From contig WQVS01000069.1 of the NCBI GenBank assembly GCA_009785705.1, forward strand, positions 1 through 8,242: 8,242 bases of DNA. The letters run 5' to 3'. A program made the translations under genes and the position numbers. The first letter of the stretch is position 1; every line of letters starts with the position of its first letter. The notes below the pieces were generated by a model. That model was not told where the DNA came from. It saw nothing but the letters and a program-made list of their open reading frames with translations, and ran no database searches. Shown piece by piece: positions 1 to 6,649 of this stretch. This DNA comes from Coriobacteriia bacterium (GTDB taxonomy: Bacteria; Actinomycetota; Coriobacteriia; WRKU01; WQUG01).

Positions 1-65
1 AGGGGAGCCGTCAGCAACGCGAGCATCATGAAGATTAATGCAGAAGTTCTGATTTTCCTCATCAT
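1..65 (-). CDS. N-terminus of a secreted or membrane protein (partial)
   Basis: The first 21 codons of a minus-strand gene are visible before the window ends. The peptide starts MMRKIRTSALIFMMLALLTA: a short basic n-region (R3, K4, R6) followed by about 15 hydrophobic residues, the pattern of a signal peptide or first membrane helix. An AAAAGGTG Shine-Dalgarno sequence (plus-strand 74-81) lies 8 nt upstream of the ATG at 65; a second in-frame ATG at 62 is a less well spaced alternative. No lipobox or mature domain is visible, so the function cannot be named. It reads in the same direction as the ABM-like gene, about 250 bases downstream of that gene's stop codon. I saw no convincing promoter or terminator between the two. 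Confidence 0.6.
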   Translation of the reverse strand, partial: MMRKIRTSALIFMMLALLTAP

Positions 66-314
66 TGTCTGTACACCTTTTCTTTCCAAATCACGACATC
101 TGCCATGATTTCTCAGTGGAGGCTGCCTATAAGTTTAAAATGAGCATGAGCCAGCCTTATTTCTATATGAAAAACATACACAATCTATGATAAGTGTTTT
201 TAGTTCCTTGTGCCTAATTTATAGAAACATCACAGGACTTTATGTGTACCTTAATTGTGTGTATCCTAATCGCATTGAAGCTTCAATACAGTAAGGGGAA
301 GAGGAGTACCTGTT
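66..314. other. AT-rich intergenic region
   Basis: This gap separates two minus-strand genes. I found no open reading frame with a credible ribosome binding site, no T-tailed hairpin and no RNA gene. It contains a perfect 14-bp palindrome at 274-287, listed separately. A promoter for the secreted-protein gene could lie here, but I could not pick a -35/-10 pair with confidence. Confidence 0.4.
274..287. repeat. Perfect 14-bp palindrome
   Basis: ATTGAAGCTTCAAT reads the same on both strands, with no spacer. It lies about 28 bases beyond the stop codon of the ABM-like gene. With no loop and no T-run it is a poor terminator. It could be a protein-binding site or chance in an AT-rich gap. Confidence 0.4.
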
Positions 315-623
315 TTAGTAACTTCTTTCTACAGAATAAGTGTGAAGCTTATTTCCTTTTGCTGTAAAGTTGATGTGAGAGTAGAAGTTTTGTGCCAGCT
401 CATCCGGATTCTTTGATGCTTCTTTGAAATTTTCGAGATCTTCCATAGTCTCGAAGCTTATTTGGTCAGCCCAAGTATCACCATCAAGCATTTGCTGCCA
501 CGAGATATAGCCCTTTTGCTTCGATATGAATTCGTCATTGAGCTTCTTTGCTGCATCCAAAAAGTCCTCAGTCGATGTTCCCTTTTTGAGCTTGTAAGAA
601 ACATAATAAATGGCCTTAGGCAT
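315..623 (-). CDS. ABM-like small dimeric alpha/beta-barrel protein
   Basis: This is a 102-residue soluble protein starting MPKAIYYVSYKL. The size and the pattern fit the antibiotic biosynthesis monooxygenase (ABM)-like ferredoxin-fold superfamily: a beta strand (residues 3-10), then a helix with FLDAAKKLNDEF, then a G-Y-I-S-W-Q strand, a second strand at WADQISFETMEDLENFKEA, and a C-terminal strand. Members work as small dimers in cofactor-free oxygenation, heme degradation or sensing roles; the substrate here is unknown. The start is set by AAAAGGAG at plus-strand 633-640, 9 nt before the ATG at 623. An in-frame ATG at 680 would add 19 polar residues but has no comparable ribosome site and would place the good site inside the gene. 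The gene is divergent from a TetR regulator and may share its operator region. I recognise the fold pattern, not a specific family function. Confidence 0.75.
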   Translation of the reverse strand: MPKAIYYVSYKLKKGTSTEDFLDAAKKLNDEFISKQKGYISWQQMLDGDTWADQISFETMEDLENFKEASKNPDELAQNFYSHINFTAKGNKLHTYSVERSY

Positions 624-632
624 GGGTGGTGA

Positions 633-640
633 CTCCTTTT
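633..640 (-). promoter_or_regulatory. Ribosome binding site that sets the ABM-like gene start
   Basis: AAAAGGAG on the minus strand lies 9 nt before the ATG at 623. It is the reason for choosing the shorter 102-residue protein over the upstream in-frame ATG at 680. Confidence 0.75.
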
Positions 641-750
641 CATTTTTATTTTTTGGCTGTTCGGTGGTCAATTGTCTCATATCTTTTTAGGTTTTGCGCG
701 TGAGGAGGGAGGGTATTCTCCACCTGTTTATGCAGGATAAAGGGATATTC

Positions 751-779
751 TTGACACTGCCTTGATGAGGGTGTACTAT
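751..779 (+). promoter_or_regulatory. Sigma-70 promoter of the TetR-rsgA unit
   Basis: A consensus TTGACA -35 box (751-756) is followed by a 17-nt spacer and TACTAT (774-779), a 4- to 5-of-6 match to the -10 consensus. Transcription would start at about 786, inside the inverted repeat at 779-813. Repressor binding there would block initiation. The leader to the ATG at 839 would be about 50 nt. Confidence 0.75.
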
Positions 780-808
780 TTATATGACCAAATAAACAAA
801 TCAGTCAT
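779..808 (-). promoter_or_regulatory. Possible divergent promoter for the ABM-like gene
   Basis: On the minus strand ATGACT (plus 803-808, 4 of 6 to TTGACA) and TATAAA (plus 779-784, 5 of 6 to TATAAT) are 18 nt apart. Both boxes lie inside the inverted repeat, so one repressor could control both directions. The leader to the ABM-like ATG would be near 150 nt. This is suggestive, since AT-rich palindromes often mimic -10 boxes. Confidence 0.35.
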
Positions 809-813
809 ATAAA
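779..813. promoter_or_regulatory. Perfect inverted-repeat operator candidate
   Basis: TTTATATGAC (779-788) and GTCATATAAA (804-813) are perfect 10-bp inverted arms separated by a 15-nt AT-rich spacer. The left arm overlaps the -10 box and the predicted start site of the plus-strand promoter, the usual place for a TetR-family operator. The site lies just upstream of a TetR gene, so autoregulation is the simplest reading. The 25-bp centre-to-centre distance between the arms suggests either two dimers or one extended site. Confidence 0.65.
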
Positions 814-838
814 CTAGAAAAGGGTGAGGACATATGCT

Positions 839-1432
839 ATGCCAAAGTTCAGCGAATCAGAAAGAGCTGTCATACAAGAGAGTCTGCTTACCGAAGGGGA
901 GCAACTGTTTATTCGCTATGGACTCAAAAAGGTAACTGTTGAAGATTTAACGAAGGAAGCGGGAATCGCAAAAGGATCTTTCTACGCTTTTTATAAGAAT
1001 AAAGAGCATCTTTACGCTGATATTCTACTGAGGATTCAGAAGAAGACACTGGCAGATACGGAAATCTTTTTGCAGAAAAACTGCTCACTACCTCCGAAAC
1101 AATTGGTAAGAGAGTTAACGCTCTGGTCCTTTGGGGAGGTAAAAAAGCAACCCTTGCTTTTGCAGCACGACGCAGAGCTAATTAGTCATCTTACGCGCAA
1201 GCTTCCTAAAGAGGTGCGCGAGGCATATCCTGATATTGATGCGCAAATGACCGACATGCTTGTGGAGTGTGGAGTTAGATTTAAAGTTGATGTGGACCTT
1301 GTTAAAAAGGTATCTCAAACACTGACAATAACCTTTTTTGACTTACAAGGTCAAGATTTTGAAGAAAGCGAAGCAGTTATGGACATCTTAGTAGACGGCG
1401 TAGTTAACGAGATTGTATGTGACGACAAGTAA
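839..1432 (+). CDS. TetR/AcrR-family transcriptional regulator
   Basis: This 197-residue protein has the TetR layout. The N-terminal helix-turn-helix (about residues 32-59, with V-T-V-E-D-L-T-K-E-A-G-I-A-K-G-S-F-Y-x-F-Y-x-N-K-E-x-L) is diagnostic, including the recognition-helix GSFYxFYKNKEHL segment. The rest is an all-helical ligand and dimerisation domain too variable to predict the effector. I chose the ATG at 839 because GAGGA (826-830) lies 8 nt upstream. A GTG at 824 in the same frame would overlap that site and add only five residues. The gene sits behind a consensus promoter overlapped by a perfect inverted repeat, which suggests self-repression. It is followed 63 nt later by rsgA with no clear promoter between, so both are probably on one transcript. 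It is divergent from the ABM-like gene, a second plausible target. Confidence 0.88.
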   Translation: MPKFSESERAVIQESLLTEGEQLFIRYGLKKVTVEDLTKEAGIAKGSFYAFYKNKEHLYADILLRIQKKTLADTEIFLQKNCSLPPKQLVRELTLWSFGEVKKQPLLLQHDAELISHLTRKLPKEVREAYPDIDAQMTDMLVECGVRFKVDVDLVKKVSQTLTITFFDLQGQDFEESEAVMDILVDGVVNEIVCDDK

Positions 1433-1450
1433 TCCGCGCTGCATGACAGT

Positions 1451-1467
1451 GCAATCTTAAGGATTGC
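1451..1467 (+). other. Small hairpin between the TetR gene and rsgA
   Basis: GCAATC (1451-1456) and GATTGC (1462-1467) form a 6-bp stem with a TTAAG loop, 18 bases after the TetR stop codon. There is no T-run after it, so it is more likely an mRNA processing or stability element, or chance, than a terminator. Confidence 0.3.
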
Positions 1468-1495
1468 TTATGTCTAGTTAAGAAGGAATATAACT

Positions 1496-2584
1496 ATGAG
1501 CGTAATAAATATAGATTTGAAAGAGTACGGACTGAGTGAGCGTTTTGAGCAAGAGGCTACCTTATATGAAGGTCTTTATCTTGCTAGAGTTACAGAACAA
1601 CACCGCGATAGGTACAAGGTGGCCTGTGTAGGCGGAGAAGTAAGTGCACGTGTTTCAGGAAAGTTTGCTCATGATGCAGGTGACCAAACTGAGTTTCCTG
1701 CGGTTGGTGATTGGGTCATGATTGACCGTATCAGCGAAGATTCTGGCACTGCCGTTATTCATCATGTTCTGCGTCGCAAAAGCTTGCTGGCAAGGCAGTC
1801 TGCAGGAACAACGGTCTCTGGGCAGGTAATAGCTGCAAATATTGATACCGTTTTTATCTGCATGTCACTTAATGCAGACTTCAACTTAAGAAGGATGGAG
1901 CGTTATCTGGCCCTTGTATGGGACAGTATGGCGACCCCTGTGATTGTGTTAACGAAGTCTGACTTGTGCGATGACTTGCAGCAGAGGCTTGATGAAATCG
2001 CTACGGTTAGCCTAGGGGTGGATGTGATTGTCTGCTCCTCTGAAAGTGGAAGCGGCTTTGAAGAAATAAGCGCCTACATTGGGCGCGAAAAAACAATTGC
2101 CTTTATTGGGTCGTCAGGGGTTGGAAAGTCTACCCTTATCAATCATCTTGCAGGGCAAGATGTAATGGCTGCAAAAACTATACGTCAGGATGACAAGGGT
2201 AGGCATACCACAACACATCGTCAACTTTTGCTTTTGCCAAAGAGTGATAGTTCAGATGGCGGTGTCGTTATTGATACGCCCGGTATGCGTGAACTTCAGA
2301 TGCTTGGGGGAGACCTTTCAAAGACCTTCGAAGATGTTGAAGAAATCGCTGCAAGGTGCAAGTTCCGTGACTGTTCGCATGACACCGAGGCGGGCTGTGC
2401 AATCAAAGAAGCGATTGAAGATGGTTCACTTTCGGAAAAGCGCTTTGAAAGTTACCAAAAATTGCAGCGCGAAGTAAGATACAGCGGCCTTACTTCCAGG
2501 CAGATAGAGAACGCTAAGTTCATAGGATGGTTTGGAAGCAAGAACGAAATAAAGCAGTTTAAGAGACACCTTAAAAAGAGGTAG
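1496..2584 (+). CDS. rsgA: Ribosome small-subunit-dependent GTPase A, long form
   Basis: RsgA (YjeQ/YloQ/CpgA) is a circularly permuted GTPase that binds the 30S ribosomal subunit late in assembly, releases maturation factors and hydrolyses GTP. This 362-residue protein has an N-terminal OB-fold region with PAVGDWV (68-74), then the GTPase motifs in the permuted order: G4 TKSD (153-156), G5-like SSESG (181-185), G1 GSSGVGKS (205-212), G2 GRHTTTH (235-241) and G3 DTPG (260-263). The C-terminal zinc finger has C288, C293, H295 and C301. All key residues look intact. AGAAGGA (1481-1487) lies 8 nt before the ATG. It is longer than the roughly 300-residue CpgA/YloQ form, with an extra N-terminal segment (about residues 1-30), so it may be a second copy rather than the housekeeping one. 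It follows a TetR gene, which is unusual, and is closed by a strong hairpin at 2628. Confidence 0.95.
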   Translation: MSVINIDLKEYGLSERFEQEATLYEGLYLARVTEQHRDRYKVACVGGEVSARVSGKFAHDAGDQTEFPAVGDWVMIDRISEDSGTAVIHHVLRRKSLLARQSAGTTVSGQVIAANIDTVFICMSLNADFNLRRMERYLALVWDSMATPVIVLTKSDLCDDLQQRLDEIATVSLGVDVIVCSSESGSGFEEISAYIGREKTIAFIGSSGVGKSTLINHLAGQDVMAAKTIRQDDKGRHTTTHRQLLLLPKSDSSDGGVVIDTPGMRELQMLGGDLSKTFEDVEEIAARCKFRDCSHDTEAGCAIKEAIEDGSLSEKRFESYQKLQREVRYSGLTSRQIENAKFIGWFGSKNEIKQFKRHLKKR

Positions 2585-2627
2585 CCCGATGTTTCTGATT
2601 AGAAGACCTGCTCTTGTTTGAACTAGG

Positions 2628-2665
2628 ACACGACCGCTGAGAGGCGGTCGTGTTTGTCAATTTTG
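2628..2665 (+). terminator. Rho-independent terminator after rsgA
   Basis: ACACGACCGC (2628-2637) pairs perfectly with GCGGTCGTGT (2644-2653) around a TGAGAG loop. The 10-bp GC-rich stem is followed by TT, a GTC interruption and AATTTT, so the T-tract is imperfect but adequate. It lies 43 bases beyond the rsgA stop and separates that unit from the ABC operon. Confidence 0.8.
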
Positions 2666-2713
2666 CACAGCCTGTCTCACTTTTGGTTTTCTGGGGAACC
2701 TTTCTTAACTTTA

Positions 2714-2742
2714 TTGATTTGAATAGTGCACTTCCTTAAAGT
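2714..2742 (+). promoter_or_regulatory. Sigma-70 promoter of the ABC transporter operon
   Basis: TTGATT (2714-2719) and TAAAGT (2737-2742) each match 4 of 6 consensus bases and are separated by 17 nt. Transcription would start at about 2749, at the left edge of the palindrome at 2748-2763, leaving a leader of about 50 nt. Confidence 0.55.
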
Positions 2743-2747
2743 GTTTA

Positions 2748-2763
2748 TGTCACGAGTGTGACA
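2748..2763. promoter_or_regulatory. Operator candidate for the ABC transporter operon
   Basis: TGTCAC (2748-2753) and GTGACA (2758-2763) are perfect inverted arms around GAGT, forming a 16-bp palindrome directly on the predicted transcription start. This position is typical of a repressor site. It differs from the inverted repeat before the first TetR gene and from the palindrome before the second, so the binding protein cannot be assigned from similarity. Confidence 0.55.
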
Positions 2764-2798
2764 GGATACAGCACAAAAGCAATTTGTAAAGGGAGCAC

Positions 2799-3545
2799 AT
2801 GATAAGGTTTAAGAATATCAGCAAGGAATACTTAGTCGGAGACCAGAAAGTCATCGCACTCAACAAGGTAAATCTTAGCATTGAACGGGGGCAGCTGACG
2901 GTGATTCTAGGTCCTTCAGGGTCAGGGAAGAGTACGGCTCTCAATCTTTTGGGCGGGATGGACCGCGCAACAGCAGGAAGCATTGAGTTCGAAGGCAAGG
3001 ACGTTTCTGCCCTTTCAGATCGTGAGCTAACTGATTATCGGCGCGATGTGGTTGGTTTTGTATTTCAGTTCTACAACCTGATTCCTAACCTTACTGCTTT
3101 AGAAAATGTAGGTATTGCTGCGCAATTGACGGGTAATCAGGATGCTGCGGCTCATTACTTGAAGACTGTAGGATTGGAGCAGCGCAAGAACAACTTTCCC
3201 CATCATCTTTCTGGGGGAGAGATGCAACGTGTAGCTATTGCGCGTGCTTTGGCTAAGAAGCCACGTCTATTGTTGTGTGATGAGCCTACGGGTGCCCTTG
3301 ATTCGCACACAGGACAACAGGTAATGCAAACTTTACAAGAAATCGCAGCTGCGGGTGAAGTTGCTGTTGTGCTGGTCACGCACAACGAAGAACTAGTATC
3401 GGGTGCCGACAAGGTCATTCGCCTTTTCGATGGACAAGTCCAGGAGGTCGTTTCAGGTACATCTATTCAAAAGGATGAAGGTGTTACCTGCGGGGAGCTT
3501 ACTCCTAAGGCAACTATTTGCACATCGAAAGAGGCAGGTTCCTAG
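2799..3545 (+). CDS. ABC transporter ATP-binding protein (MacB/LolD type)
   Basis: This 248-residue cytoplasmic ATPase powers the FtsX-type permease encoded next. The ABC motifs are intact: Walker A GPSGSGKST (38-46), Q-loop Q90, signature LSGGE (137-141), Walker B LLLCDEP (157-163), D-loop ALD (166-168) and switch histidine H195. The VVGFVFQFYNLIPNLTALENV stretch is typical of the MacB/LolD/FtsE-like class, which drives mechanotransmission by FtsX permeases and not channel transport. Such systems export antimicrobial peptides, macrolides or lipids, or act in cell envelope processes; the substrate here is unknown. The C-terminal tail after about residue 218 is an extra, low-complexity extension. 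AAAGGGAG (2788-2795) lies a short 3 nt before the ATG. The stop codon overlaps the permease start (TAGTG), so translation is coupled. Confidence 0.92.
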   Translation: MIRFKNISKEYLVGDQKVIALNKVNLSIERGQLTVILGPSGSGKSTALNLLGGMDRATAGSIEFEGKDVSALSDRELTDYRRDVVGFVFQFYNLIPNLTALENVGIAAQLTGNQDAAAHYLKTVGLEQRKNNFPHHLSGGEMQRVAIARALAKKPRLLLCDEPTGALDSHTGQQVMQTLQEIAAAGEVAVVLVTHNEELVSGADKVIRLFDGQVQEVVSGTSIQKDEGVTCGELTPKATICTSKEAGS

Positions 3546-5874
3546 TGCGCTACCTCAACATAAAATTAAGACGCGACCTTCTGCGCAATTGGACGCAGTT
3601 CTTCTCTGTTTTCTTAATGGCAGCCTTGAGTGTTCTGGCTTTTGTGGGGCTTGAAGGTGCTTGGCGCGGACTGGATAACAGCACCACCGCATTTGTACAG
3701 GAAAGCAATCTTGCCGATTCGTGGATATTTGCCACGGAATTCACAGAAGATGATATTGAGGCAATACGAAATGTTCAGGACGTCTCTGACATCTCAGTCA
3801 CAACAAGGCTGCAAGCATCCGTGCAACGCAATGGTGAGGATAGTTATCTCTTTATCGAAGGCATGGGGAATGAGGACATCTCAAAACCTAGCATTGTGCG
3901 CGGGGCAGACCTTGCCTCAGATTTAGAGGGAATCTGGATTGATGAAGACTATGCACAGACTCACGATATCCTGATAGGTGACCATGTAGAAGTTGACATT
4001 CATGGATGGGTTAGCTCTCTTGAGGTTCGAGGAACCATTATCTCCCCAACAAGGATGTACTTTACGGGCACCACAGACTTCCTCATGCCGAACCCAGAGC
4101 TCTTTGGATACGGCATAGTTGCTGACTCTGTTCTAGAGAACCAATTGGCGCCAATGGCTGCACTCAATTTTATGGAGATTGTCCATGAGGACCACAGTGC
4201 GGACAAGAAAGGTGGCAGAAATGACAGCAGTAGCGGCAGCGCACTTCGAGAGGCGGCCCCAGAAATTTTAGGCGAGCGCTACCTTTCCTATTTTGATAGG
4301 TCAACCTTTGCCGAGGTATCGTATGCCCTAGAAAGACCGGCACAACTTCAAGGACTCTCCCTGCTCTTTGCTTTTGTCTTTGTTCTACTGTCAGTGCTTG
4401 CCATGTACACGACCATTAGGCGCCTAATCGAAGTTCAGACAAAGGATATTGCGACCTTGAAAGGTTTGGGATACTCCAGTAAGTCGATTGGGTTTCACTA
4501 CGCGTCCTTTGGTCTTTTGGTGGGCGGAATTGGATCTGTGGTGGGTATGTTAAGTGCACCACCCATATCGAATGTTGTTCTTGATTCGCAGTCGGAGTTC
4601 TCTTTGCCTAGTTTGACCATTGCCTATAGTTGGACTTCGCTCCTGATTGCGCTGGCCATTACGCTGATTTGTACTTTGTCGGCATATTGGGCATCAGGAA
4701 GGGCTAGAAGAGGGCTACCTGCTGAATACCTTAGAGGAGGAAACACAAAGGTAGGGAAATCCGCGCCAGCAAAGGAGCGCGGTGGCTTCTGGCGCAAGAT
4801 GAGTTATGGTGGCCGCTGGGCATGGAGGGACGGAAGCTCTAACCCCATACGTGTCCTTATGGGAACTATTGGGGTAGCAGGGGGCATGATGTTGCTGATA
4901 GCAGGCTTGGCATGCCGGATTCCATGCACAGTCAGATAGAAAGCTCCCTCGAAGTGGAGTATAGGCATACAGCACGTATTCGTACGAATATGTTTAACAC
5001 CGAACAAGAAAATGAAGACTTGCGCAGTGAACTGAACGGACAGTGGATGCAGAGTCTTATCGCTAGGACTGCTCCTGATGATGGCTTTAATAGAATACTT
5101 ACCATTTTTGATGAAGGTGACTATATTCACCTGCAGACTCTTGAGGGTCACTATCTGCAGCAGGGTGGTGTATACGTAACGGAAGGCTTTGCTCAGGCCG
5201 TGGGCTTGCAAGTTGGTGACCGCCTGCAGTTGCGCGTGTCGATGGACACCGATGTCTACGACTTTGAGGTAAGGGGCATTTTGGCATCAAGTACCCCGCA
5301 GGGTACTTATGTGCACGCAAGCACCTGGCAGGATGCAGGTGGAAACTTTCAGCCGCAAGAGATGTTAGTAGGGGACTCCGACAGAGTAGACAGCTTAAGA
5401 TCTGACCCAAGGATTGAGCAGGTAATTCTTGCAGAAGAGCAAAGACAGAGTATCGAGGACATGCTTGAAGGCTTAGAGACCATCTTTAATCTGATTGTTT
5501 TCTTTGCAGTCTTGTTGGTGGTTGTTGTACTGTACAACTTAGGTGCACTGAGCTTTACGGAACGTACCAGGGACTACGCAACCTTGCGCGTATTAGGCTT
5601 TCACCGAAGAGAAATACGTGCACTTGCTATGCGAGAAAACATCGTAACCACCTTGCTGGGTTGGCTAGTGGGAATTCCCCTAGGATTCTGGTTCTTAGGT
5701 CAGTACGTTGGAACCTTTTCCTCCTTTAGGATTGTGTACTATCCAGATTTATCGATGAGCAGCTTCATCATTGCGTCGTGCATTGTTATTGGATGTTCGC
5801 TTGCCACGACTTTTCTGCTTAGCAGACGAATCCGCAAGATTGATATGGTTGAAGCAATCAAGGGTGTTGAGTAA
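3545..5874 (+). pseudogene. FtsX-family ABC permease broken by a frameshift
   Basis: Read with a one-base correction near 4909, this is a 776-residue permease with two FtsX units and eight predicted helices: about residues 18-38, 270-291, 318-338, 358-384, 436-455, and, after the shift, 646-668, 699-721 and 739-759. Each unit has a large extracytoplasmic domain, then the conserved cytoplasmic R/K-D-x-A-T-L-x-x-L-G segment that couples to the ATPase (DIATLKGLGY and DYATLRVLGF). The GTG start at 3545 overlaps the ATPase stop. An ATG at 3518 is possible but adds nine residues from inside the ATPase gene. The frame ends at a TAG at 4937-4939, just after helix 5, while the rest of the protein continues in another frame from 4912. 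Restoring one G at TTGG (4907-4910) gives a seamless L-G-M-P-D-S junction. The downstream part lacks a ribosome site and its first helix, so it is unlikely to be a separate protein. The cause is a real mutation or a sequencing error. Confidence 0.85.
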
Positions 5875-5897
5875 AGAGAACAAGCAGTCGCTCGCAC

Positions 5898-5936
5898 CGA
5901 CAGCTGACTAAGTAGTTAGCATTTGGTCAGCTGTCG
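5898..5936 (+). terminator. Hairpin terminator after the ABC operon
   Basis: CGACAGCTGAC (5898-5908) and GTCAGCTGTCG (5926-5936) are perfect 11-bp inverted arms around a 17-nt loop. TAAATTCTT follows, a weak T-tract. It lies 24 bases beyond the permease stop and between convergent genes. It should stop plus-strand transcription; on the minus strand no T-run follows it. Confidence 0.65.
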
Positions 5937-5958
5937 TAAATTCTTACTGGGATTATGG

Positions 5959-5982
5959 ATTTTCAAGGCGACTTCTGAAAAT
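5959..5982 (-). terminator. Weak hairpin downstream of the second TetR gene
   Basis: ATTTTCA (5959-5965) and TGAAAAT (5976-5982) are inverted 7-bp arms around 10 nt. On the minus strand a short inner stem (AAG with CTT around TCGC) can extend it with a small bulge. It lies about 20 bases past the TetR stop. The stem is AT-rich and no T-tract follows, so its role as a terminator is doubtful. Confidence 0.3.
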
Positions 5983-6000
5983 TGGCTAAGTACAGCTAAA

Positions 6001-6597
6001 TCACAGCGAGAATAAAGATTCGTGTTCATGGGGTGCGCAAAGGCTTACCAGCTGCGCCATCTCTTCTGGAGTCTCCTTTGCGCCACCCTCAATCCAGCGT
6101 TCGGTAACACCCCAGACGCCTCCAGCTTTATAGGTAAGAGCCCACGACATATTTTCGTGGGCCTCCTTAGCTGGAAACATTTCGTACAAAAGAGGCAAAT
6201 ATTCTGATATACGCTTTTGGACAATAGGAAGCAGGTCATGTTTTTTGAAAAGAATAAGCGGATCTTTGTATTCTGTAAGCAGTTCAAAGTAAGCCTTATT
6301 AATTTCATAAGCTCCCATGTCAGAGAGACCTTTTAGGGCTTCGATATGCTTATGGAAGGCTTCTACAATGATGAGGTTAAGAATCTCATCTTTTGATTTA
6401 AAGTGACGATAGAAGGTTCGGCGGTCAAGCCCTGCTTTTTCTGAAAGCTCACTGATGGTGATGTTGCTGTAGTCCTTTTCGCGCATAAGTTGTGTCAGCG
6501 CAACAAAGAGCTTCCTCTTTGACTGAGCAGAGAGCGAACTGAGCGAGCCAGATGGACCAGATGGACCGGACTTCTCTTCTTTTGCTTCTTCTTTCAC
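6001..6597 (-). CDS. TetR-family transcriptional regulator
   Basis: This 198-residue protein has a TetR helix-turn-helix at about residues 46-73 (I-T-I-S-E-L-S-E-K-A-G-L-D-R-R-T-F-Y-R-H-F-K-S-K-D-E-I-L). The C-terminal region ends in a Y-K-A-G-G-V-W-G-V-T-E-R-W-I-E-G-G pattern followed by ETPEEMAQL, typical of the DhaS-like TetR C-terminal domain common in Gram-positive bacteria. Residues 1-25 form an unusual charged, then Gly-Pro-Ser-rich leader (GPSGPSGS) ahead of the DNA-binding domain, partly built by a 9-bp tandem repeat. The start is a GTG at 6597 with GGAG 5 nt upstream. A palindrome lies in its leader, suggesting autoregulation. It converges on the ABC exporter operon and follows the MBL-fold gene on the same strand with a gap of 118 bases; either could be its target. 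Confidence 0.88.
   Translation of the reverse strand: MKEEAKEEKSGPSGPSGSLSSLSAQSKRKLFVALTQLMREKDYSNITISELSEKAGLDRRTFYRHFKSKDEILNLIIVEAFHKHIEALKGLSDMGAYEINKAYFELLTEYKDPLILFKKHDLLPIVQKRISEYLPLLYEMFPAKEAHENMSWALTYKAGGVWGVTERWIEGGAKETPEEMAQLVSLCAPHEHESLFSL
6550..6567. repeat. 9-bp tandem repeat inside the second TetR gene
   Basis: AGATGGACC occurs twice in a row (6550-6558 and 6559-6567). On the coding strand it encodes the repeated Gly-Pro-Ser of residues 11-16. Copy number can change by slippage without shifting the frame, so only leader length would vary. Confidence 0.6.
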
Positions 6598-6622
6598 CTT
6601 TTCTCCAATGACCTAGTAGATG

Positions 6623-6640
6623 ACAGTACTTAAGTATTGT
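6623..6640. promoter_or_regulatory. Operator candidate upstream of the second TetR gene
   Basis: ACAGTACTTAAGTATTGT is an 18-bp palindrome with one mismatched pair around the perfect core TACTTAAGTA (6627-6636). It lies 26 bases before the GTG start and just after the extended -10 box at 6650-6658, the expected place for a self-repressing TetR site. Confidence 0.5.
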
Positions 6641-6649
6641 TACTGAACA

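Noticed and set aside
624..680. Longer ABM-like protein starting at 680
   Set aside because: The extra 19 residues are polar and unlike the fold, and the strong AAAAGGAG site fits only the ATG at 623.
824..838. GTG start for the first TetR gene
   Set aside because: The GTG is within the ribosome binding site of the better placed ATG at 839.
1451..1467. Terminator between the first TetR gene and rsgA
   Set aside because: The stem is only 6 bp and no T-run follows, so it should not separate the two genes.
2750..2998. Minus-strand open frame across the ABC promoter and ATPase start
   Set aside because: It is antisense to the Walker A region of a certain gene and has a composition typical of a shadow frame.
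4899..4940. Programmed -1 ribosomal frameshift in the permease
   Set aside because: A -1 shift at TTG would give the correct L-G-M junction, but the site lacks an X-XXY-YYZ slippery heptamer and no strong downstream stem was seen. A missing G explains the data more simply.
4804..5211. Minus-strand open frame of 135 codons opposite the permease
   Set aside because: It lies fully opposite a gene with clear FtsX features, shows no domain pattern and has no ribosome site support; it is an antisense shadow.
4912..5874. Separate gene for a second permease subunit starting at the ATG at 4912
   Set aside because: There is no Shine-Dalgarno sequence before it, it begins in the middle of a conserved junction, and it lacks the helix that should open the second FtsX unit.
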